This document shows positions 7,223 to 11,218 of a stretch of 11,218 bases of DNA, piece by piece. Within the stretch, counting starts at the first letter, position 1; each line of letters starts with the position of its first letter. Source of the stretch: DATJPR01 sp035506295 (GTDB lineage: Bacteria; Bacteroidota; Ignavibacteria; UBA10030; UBA6906). Under the pieces are notes generated by a model that saw only the letters and a list, made by a program, of their open reading frames with translations, ran no database searches and had not been told where the DNA came from. The DNA lies in assembly GCA_035506295.1 (NCBI GenBank), contig DATJPR010000232.1, positions 1 through 11,218 of the forward strand. The letters run 5' to 3'. A program made the translations under genes and the position numbers.

Positions 7223-7573
7223 ATGGGTTCATTGAGCGACTGGTTTCGGAAAAGAATTGCACTATTGCTGTTGCTGATGTACGTGCCTCTGCTTTCCACC
7301 GTAGAGTTTGCGCACAACCACGAATTTTCCGTTCTTTCCCCAGGAGACCACGGTGTCGCTTGCAGTATCGGCCACGGAAGAGCGTTGCATGCTGTTCACC
7401 GAGATATCTGTTTTGCCTGCCTCTATGCAGCCGGCCATTTCATCAATGCACCTTTTGTCCTGCCCAGCTTGTGCATTCATCACAACCTTGTCTTTGCTGA
7501 TGTCGAAATTCCAATAGGGAACATCCTCAGCACAGAGTCTGCCCGCTCGCCTCCTCCTGCGTTCGCCTCCTGA
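7223..7573 (+). CDS. Small exported CxxC/His protein (DUF2946-like), copy 2
   Basis: 116 residues. A basic start (FRKR) leads into a hydrophobic helix at about 11-28 (IALLLLLMYVPLLSTVEF), followed by HNHE. Further on are H43, C47, H51, H56, H59, then C63-F-A-C66-L and H72, a hydrophobic stretch with C84 and HH, and the tail SARSPPP. It is richer in His and Cys than copy 1, with which it shares the membrane segment, C[IF]ACL, GH and SARxPP. The many potential ligands suggest a periplasmic metal-binding or sensing role, probably anchored in the inner membrane. It is the first gene after the promoter at 7026 and is followed by a second small protein and then a receptor. No clear Shine-Dalgarno precedes ATG 7223; the start was chosen because it keeps the basic-then-hydrophobic signal. 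Function unknown. Confidence 0.7.
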   Translation: MGSLSDWFRKRIALLLLLMYVPLLSTVEFAHNHEFSVLSPGDHGVACSIGHGRALHAVHRDICFACLYAAGHFINAPFVLPSLCIHHNLVFADVEIPIGNILSTESARSPPPAFAS

Positions 7574-7623
7574 CACTTCATCCCGTTCTGAGGTCCATGC
7601 GTTCTTCCTCTTTTCGGCAACGG

Positions 7624-7647
7624 CGCGGGTTTCCGTGCCGACCCGCG
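7624..7647 (+). other. GC-rich hairpin between the two small genes
   Basis: CGCGGGT (7624-7630) pairs perfectly with ACCCGCG (7641-7647) across 10 bases. No T tract follows, so it is not a standard terminator; it may be a processing or stability element. The surrounding 243-base gap also holds a 48-codon frame (7597-7743) without recognisable character, not called as a gene. Confidence 0.3.
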
Positions 7648-7799
7648 TGTGGAGGACCCCATCACGGAGCATCTTTCTTCCCGTTGGTCGGCTGCAACAA
7701 GGTGCAGGAAGTCGATTTTGCACTGAAGATCTCATTCCCATGATGTCAGTCCAAAATGGATCCTGAGGCCCGGAGTCTCCTGGTCCAAATCGAGGGGCG

Positions 7800-7820
7800 A
7801 TGAGAAACGCACAAAAATGA
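7800..7820 (+). other. Possible six-codon leader cistron overlapping the next start
   Basis: ATG at 7800 opens a frame of six codons (MRNAQK) that stops with TGA at 7818-7820, overlapping the ATG at 7817 as ATGA. GAGGGG lies just upstream (7792-7797), whereas the downstream gene has no site of its own, so translational coupling is possible. The frame is so short that chance is a fair explanation. Confidence 0.2.
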
Positions 7821-8116
7821 TTAATCGAATCAAAACTATCGTTGGGTTCGGGATGGCTCTCTGGTTAGCCATCCTGTTTCTGGTTGTTGTTCCGTACCAT
7901 CATCACGAAGATCATAGGCAACACGATGACTGCATCCTCTGTGTGATCGCCCATCAGCGATTCCAGGTCAGCGTTTCATTTGCCCTCCCAATCTTTACTC
8001 TGTGCATTATCATTCAATACCTTCTGCCTTCCACAATTCTCGTCTGCAAACTTCCTGGTTTGTTACAACCCCGTGCGCCACCACGCAGGCGAGACCTTCC
8101 CTGCAGAGCTCTCTAA
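7817..8116 (+). CDS. Small membrane CxxC/His-rich protein, copy 3 (divergent)
   Basis: 99 residues. A hydrophobic helix (about 8-26, ending in VVVPY) is followed by a dense ligand block, HHHEDHRQHDD, then C39-I-L-C42 and H46. Unlike its paralogs it has a second hydrophobic segment (about 51-75), so it may span the inner membrane twice with the His/Cys loop in the periplasm. The tail contains PRAPPR, matching the RxPP near the end of the other two copies. The order of helix, His block, CxxC, His and RAPP puts it in the same family. Seven or more His and acidic residues next to CxxC suggest binding of a transition metal. The receptor gene at 8199 starts 82 bases downstream. It lacks its own Shine-Dalgarno site. 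Function unknown; a periplasmic metal relay or regulator is a guess. Confidence 0.68.
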   Translation: MINRIKTIVGFGMALWLAILFLVVVPYHHHEDHRQHDDCILCVIAHQRFQVSVSFALPIFTLCIIIQYLLPSTILVCKLPGLLQPRAPPRRRDLPCRAL

Positions 8117-8161
8117 CTGAGGCACATCATACATTCGCCAACGCGGAGCGAGATATCGTTC

Positions 8162-8179
8162 TGCGTTGACCTCAACGCA
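8162..8179. promoter_or_regulatory. Perfect 18-base dyad before the third receptor
   Basis: TGCGTTGA and TCAACGCA are perfect inverted repeats with a 2-base centre (TGCGTTGACCTCAACGCA). The dyad ends 10 bases before the Shine-Dalgarno and 19 before the ATG of the receptor gene. The tiny centre favours a protein-binding site over an RNA hairpin. The regulator is unknown, and the sequence differs from the dyad at 471-488. Confidence 0.4.
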
Positions 8180-8198
8180 TCTTTCCGACGGAGAGACA

Positions 8199-10346
8199 AT
8201 GAAACCATTTTTCATGGCACTCTGCTGCCTTGTCCTGGCAGTGCCGGGTCCACAAACATTTGCACAATTGAACGATCACGTCCAGGATTCGCTGGCATTG
8301 GCAAGAGCAGATTCCACGGCCCGGCGAAATGCGAATATTCTTGTCATTGGCAGGAGGCGCAATGTGGATCGCCTCGGCGCTTTGTCGAAAGCCATTCAAG
8401 CGACGAGTGTCGTGACTCCGGAAGCGCTCTTTCGAAAGAACGCTGATGATTTTACTCAGGCCGTTACGTCGGAACCCGGGGTGTGTGTGCTGACCGGATG
8501 CAGTTCGTGCGGTTTCAAGCAAATTCAGATAAACGGGCTTGGGGCGAATCATACGACAATGCTTGTCGATGGCCTTCCTATCTACACACCTGTCACAAGT
8601 TTCTATGGTGTCGATGCGCTCACTACAGCAGGAGTCGCAGCCATTGACCTCTCACGTGGCCCCGGGGCCTCACTCCTTGCACCCGGCGCCATAGCCGGTG
8701 CGGTGGATGTCCGCTTTCGGGATCCCACACAAACAACCCTCACGGCCGACGCAGCCTTCGGCAACAACGATTGGAACCATCTTTCGTTTTCAGCGACCAC
8801 CGTGGCCGACAGCGGCACGCTCGGAATTCTCGTCGCAGCCCATCACTTTCAGCAAGGAGCATGGGACGCCAACGGCAATGGTGTTTGTGAATCCCCATCT
8901 CTTAAAGACGAAAGTGCCTTGCTCAGGCTGAATGGCATCGTGGGCGAAAACTGGTCGTGGAACTTGCGTTATGTGCATAGCAATTCAGAGGTGTTCGGCG
9001 CCGCCACGACATCCAATCACATGGGGGCTGCGGTTGGGCCGGCGGATTCCATCCCACTCTTTGTGGGGGGGAACGTGAAGAATACTTTCATAGGAAATCC
9101 CGTCGATATCATTGAGTGGGTTCAAACGGCTCGTGATGAAGCAGCGGGCTCCTTGATATGGGACTCGCCCGATATGGGAACATGGCAGTTACGGGCTGGG
9201 CTGGCCAACCAATCGCAAATCTCCGAATACGAGGGCGGTGCTGACTATTATAATATGGACCACACAATCGTGGGCGATTTGCGTTGGCAGGGATCGGCTG
9301 GAGACCACACCCTGACTCTGGGCGTGGATGGAAACAGCGAGAGAATGGCATCGCAATCGATATACTATTACCAAAAGCTTGGGATTACTCCTGATTCCTA
9401 CAACACGATCTTCGGAGGGGGTTACGTTCAAGACGTGTGGAATTTCGGACATGAACGCGACCTGTCCTTGGCCCTTCGCATGGATGATATCGATGTCAAT
9501 TGGGTCGACAAGCCCAACTCGGAAATTCATAATTTCATCGCCGCACCCCGGGTGAGTTTGCGCTGGGAATTCCTGGAAGGTCTGACGGGTCGCCTGTCTG
9601 CGGGTTTGGGATGGCGCGCACCGCTGACATTCTTTGAGATGGATCACGGCCTTTTGGACAACGGCTTTGACATCGCGGTCGACAAGTTGGAAAAAGCTGT
9701 CGGCGTCGGAGGTTCTCTTTCCTTCGACGGACCACAGTGGAACTTCACCGTCGGAGCGTATGCCACCCAGCTTTCGAATCTTGAATACATCGACAATGAC
9801 CCGACGTTGGTCCGTCCGGTCTTGCGGAACGATCCCACCCATCTGATCTTTGTCGATGTGGATGCCGAGGTCACATTCCTTCCTTGCGAGTGGCTCAAGC
9901 TGGGAGTGGGTGCCCAACACCAGGCAATTCCCGATCAATACAAGGCGGTCGAATTAGTCGCTGCGTACGAAACCGAACTCAATGGACGCGTGGAATTGGA
10001 TTGGGGACCGGCTTCGGTTTCCGGAGATGTGACCTGGATTGGACCCCGCGACCTGACACAATATGGTTATGCAGACCACTTCAACGTCCTGCAAGACGGT
10101 GTTGTGAGCGATCCAAAACTTGTCCAGGCTCCGGGATTCTTTGTGGCCAACATGAAGGCAAGTTGGAAGATACACCACGCTGTGGATCTCTACGTTGGAG
10201 CCGAAAACCTGTTTAACTATACCCAAGCACGTTCGGCAGGGGACGATCCCAAATTCTGGGATAGCCAGGGCGGCTACGGCACTTCACACATCTGGGGGCC
10301 GTTGCGCGGACGTCAACTGTATGCCGGGCTACGCATAGTGATATGA
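8199..10346 (+). CDS. TonB-dependent receptor with a cysteine cluster in the plug
   Basis: 715 residues from ATG 8199, preceded by GGAGAG (8190-8195); an upstream in-frame TTG at 8166 lies within the dyad and is not favoured. Residues 1-23 are a signal peptide (ends TFAQ). There is no carboxypeptidase-like domain. A TonB-box-like NILVIG lies at 46-51. The plug (about 65-175) contains C96, C101 and C104 (CVLTGCSSCG), then QIQINGLG, TMLVDGLPIY and LLAPGAIAGAVDVRF. The barrel follows and ends with WGPLRGRQLYAGLRIVI. BtuB-like receptors of Bacteroidota with a CxxC in the same plug position are known to me; their ligand is uncertain, with metals or cobalamin proposed. The cysteines could bind a metal or form a disulfide. 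exbB and exbD follow, so this receptor is probably expressed with its own motor. Confidence 0.92.
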   Translation: MKPFFMALCCLVLAVPGPQTFAQLNDHVQDSLALARADSTARRNANILVIGRRRNVDRLGALSKAIQATSVVTPEALFRKNADDFTQAVTSEPGVCVLTGCSSCGFKQIQINGLGANHTTMLVDGLPIYTPVTSFYGVDALTTAGVAAIDLSRGPGASLLAPGAIAGAVDVRFRDPTQTTLTADAAFGNNDWNHLSFSATTVADSGTLGILVAAHHFQQGAWDANGNGVCESPSLKDESALLRLNGIVGENWSWNLRYVHSNSEVFGAATTSNHMGAAVGPADSIPLFVGGNVKNTFIGNPVDIIEWVQTARDEAAGSLIWDSPDMGTWQLRAGLANQSQISEYEGGADYYNMDHTIVGDLRWQGSAGDHTLTLGVDGNSERMASQSIYYYQKLGITPDSYNTIFGGGYVQDVWNFGHERDLSLALRMDDIDVNWVDKPNSEIHNFIAAPRVSLRWEFLEGLTGRLSAGLGWRAPLTFFEMDHGLLDNGFDIAVDKLEKAVGVGGSLSFDGPQWNFTVGAYATQLSNLEYIDNDPTLVRPVLRNDPTHLIFVDVDAEVTFLPCEWLKLGVGAQHQAIPDQYKAVELVAAYETELNGRVELDWGPASVSGDVTWIGPRDLTQYGYADHFNVLQDGVVSDPKLVQAPGFFVANMKASWKIHHAVDLYVGAENLFNYTQARSAGDDPKFWDSQGGYGTSHIWGPLRGRQLYAGLRIVI

Positions 10347-10351
10347 TCCAT

Positions 10352-10393
10352 ACCTACATGCAGGAGTCATTTCGACGAAGCCTGCATGTAGGT
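10352..10393 (+). terminator. Strong intercistronic hairpin before exbB (attenuator-like)
   Basis: ACCTACATGCAGG (10352-10364) pairs perfectly over 13 bp with CCTGCATGTAGGT (10381-10393); the 16-base loop can add a GTC/GAC pairing. TAGATTTATTT follows, a mixed T-rich stretch rather than a clean U tract. It lies 6 bases after the receptor stop and 22 before exbB. It may partly terminate transcription, lowering exbBD relative to the receptor, or protect the upstream mRNA. Confidence 0.5.
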
Positions 10394-10415
10394 TAGATTT
10401 ATTTAAGGAGAATCC

Positions 10416-11063
10416 ATGGTTCATCTAATCGATATTCTTGCCCCAGTTTTGTTGTTTCTGGAAGAGGCAATTCTTGCGTTGTTAGTTGCGTTGGAGGTAG
10501 CTTCTTTCACAATCTTTTTCTTGCGATTGCGCTCCCTCGCGCAGGCGAATGGCGATCCAACCAAATGGATAAGGCGCTTGACGCAAGACATGAAGAACAG
10601 CGGCCTTGGCACAGTCATCGTGGAAGGCGACGACAGCAATACTGTATCAGGTCGCATGGTAAAAACAGCAACAGAGAACTGGGGGCTCGCGCCCGAAGCT
10701 TTGGAAAAGGTATTCGAGGCGCAAGAGTCGATGGACAAGAGAGGATTGGAGCGGGGACTGTCATTTCTCGGCACCGTTGGTGCCAATGCGCCATTCCTCG
10801 GCTTGACAGGCACGGTGACAGGGATTCTCGTCGCGTTTGACCGCTTCGCGGCATCAGGTGGGAGCGGCAGCACAGAAGTCATGGTTGCCATTTCACAGGC
10901 TTTGGTGGCTACAGCCATCGGACTTCTGGTGGCTATTCCTGCAGTGGTGTTCTATAACATTTTGCGGAATCGCAGTAAAATCATATTGGAACAGTCAAGA
11001 GAAGTTCAAGCTCTCATTCTTGCGAGAGCCCTCCACACCACATTTATGCAGCCGGAGGCATGA
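10416..11063 (+). CDS. exbB: ExbB/TolQ/MotA-family proton channel subunit
   Basis: 215 residues, an inner-membrane protein that with ExbD uses the proton gradient to drive TonB. AAGGAG (10405-10410) lies 5 bases before ATG 10416. Hydrophobic segments fall at about 10-37, 118-141 and 158-184, the three-helix ExbB arrangement with a large cytoplasmic loop between the first two. The second contains LSFLGTVGANAPFLGLTGTV, the family signature (GTVGANAPFxGLxGTVxGI), and the third ISQALVATAIGLLVAIPAV. Length and motifs would also fit TolQ; the receptor just upstream favours ExbB. It is 1 base from exbD (stop at 11063, ATG at 11065), so the two are surely co-transcribed. Confidence 0.9.
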   Translation: MVHLIDILAPVLLFLEEAILALLVALEVASFTIFFLRLRSLAQANGDPTKWIRRLTQDMKNSGLGTVIVEGDDSNTVSGRMVKTATENWGLAPEALEKVFEAQESMDKRGLERGLSFLGTVGANAPFLGLTGTVTGILVAFDRFAASGGSGSTEVMVAISQALVATAIGLLVAIPAVVFYNILRNRSKIILEQSREVQALILARALHTTFMQPEA

Positions 11064-11064
11064 C

Positions 11065-11218
11065 ATGGCCGCATCGGCACGCCACGATGATGAAGAGATC
11101 ATTTCCAACATTAATATCACGCCTCTCGTAGATATTTTTCTGGTCTTACTCATCATCTTCATGATTACCAGTACCGTGCTTGATCGGCAAGAGATAAAAA
11201 TCCATTTGCCGAAAGCTG
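11065..11218 (+). CDS. exbD: ExbD/TolR-family protein, N-terminal part (cut by window edge)
   Basis: The first 51 codons are present. GGAGG (11054-11058 region) precedes ATG 11065 by about 6 bases, inside the end of exbB. After a short acidic cytoplasmic start comes NINITPLVDIFLVLLIIFMI, the ExbD/TolR transmembrane signature; D23 is the conserved proton-carrying aspartate. DRQEIKIHLPKA begins the periplasmic part. It should pair with the ExbB encoded just upstream. The rest of the gene, and perhaps tonB, lies beyond the right edge. Confidence 0.9.
   Translation, partial: MAASARHDDEEIISNINITPLVDIFLVLLIIFMITSTVLDRQEIKIHLPKA

Noticed and set aside
7597..7743. 48-codon frame with CRPACGGPHHG between the two small CxxC genes
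   Set aside because: It has a possible GAGG site and some Cys/His, but low-complexity basic composition and no similarity to its neighbours; likely chance.
4100..8198. Cobalamin riboswitch upstream of either full-length receptor
   Set aside because: No GCCACTG core or recognisable surrounding structure was found in the leaders.
9189..9938. Minus-strand open frame within the third receptor gene
   Set aside because: Same reason: antisense to a well-supported receptor and without features of its own.
10352..10393. Shared CTACAT/ATGTAG hexamers with the dyad at 471-488, suggesting a second MntR site
   Set aside because: The half-sites are in the opposite order and 28 or more bases apart; a 6-mer is expected several times in this length, and the hairpin explains the repeat.

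Overview
The window looks like a chromosomal piece from a member of the Bacteroidota/Ignavibacteriota group or a close relative. The best evidence is the secreted protease at 1087-3216 (minus strand), which ends in a type IX secretion (T9SS) sorting tail containing FPNPFNPTTTIRYAI; this tail is common in Ignavibacteria, Calditrichaeota and related lineages. Several genes have clear Shine-Dalgarno sites (AGGAGG, GGAGG, AAGGAG), which fits Ignavibacteria-like genomes better than Bacteroidia. The taxonomy is inferred from these signals only.

Layout, left to right. (1) 1-344 (minus) is the start of a TonB-dependent receptor (TBDT) that runs off the left edge. (2) 345-535 is a divergent control region with a long nested stem-loop, an 18-bp dyad and a sigma70-like promoter. 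(3) 536-994 (plus) is a DtxR/MntR-family metal-dependent repressor with all the family's metal ligands. (4) 1087-3216 and 3261-3602 (both minus) form a pair: a T9SS subtilisin-like protease and, just upstream, a short secreted protein resembling a free-standing inhibitor-I9 (subtilase propeptide) domain. (5) 3761-4099 and 4324-6711 (plus) are a small exported CxxC/His protein followed by a full-length TBDT, closed by a terminator. (6) 6712-7222 is non-coding and carries a strong promoter. (7) 7223-7573 and 7817-8116 are two more small exported CxxC/His proteins, followed by a second full-length TBDT (8199-10346) with a three-cysteine cluster in its plug. exbB (10416-11063) and the start of exbD (from 11065) follow.

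The genes suggest a metal-acquisition island: three outer-membrane receptors, their ExbB-ExbD energising motor, a metal-sensing repressor beside one receptor, and three related small CxxC proteins placed directly upstream of two receptors. The repressor's ligand set points to Mn(II), while the cysteine-rich small proteins and receptor plug point to a softer metal such as copper or zinc, so the substrate is not settled by the sequence. The protease/I9 pair lies in the middle and has no visible link to metal uptake. The most unusual features are the repeated small-protein/receptor module, the structured leader and dyad between the first receptor and the repressor, and the separate I9-like protein beside the T9SS protease. 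No tRNA, rRNA, CRISPR array or insertion sequence was seen.
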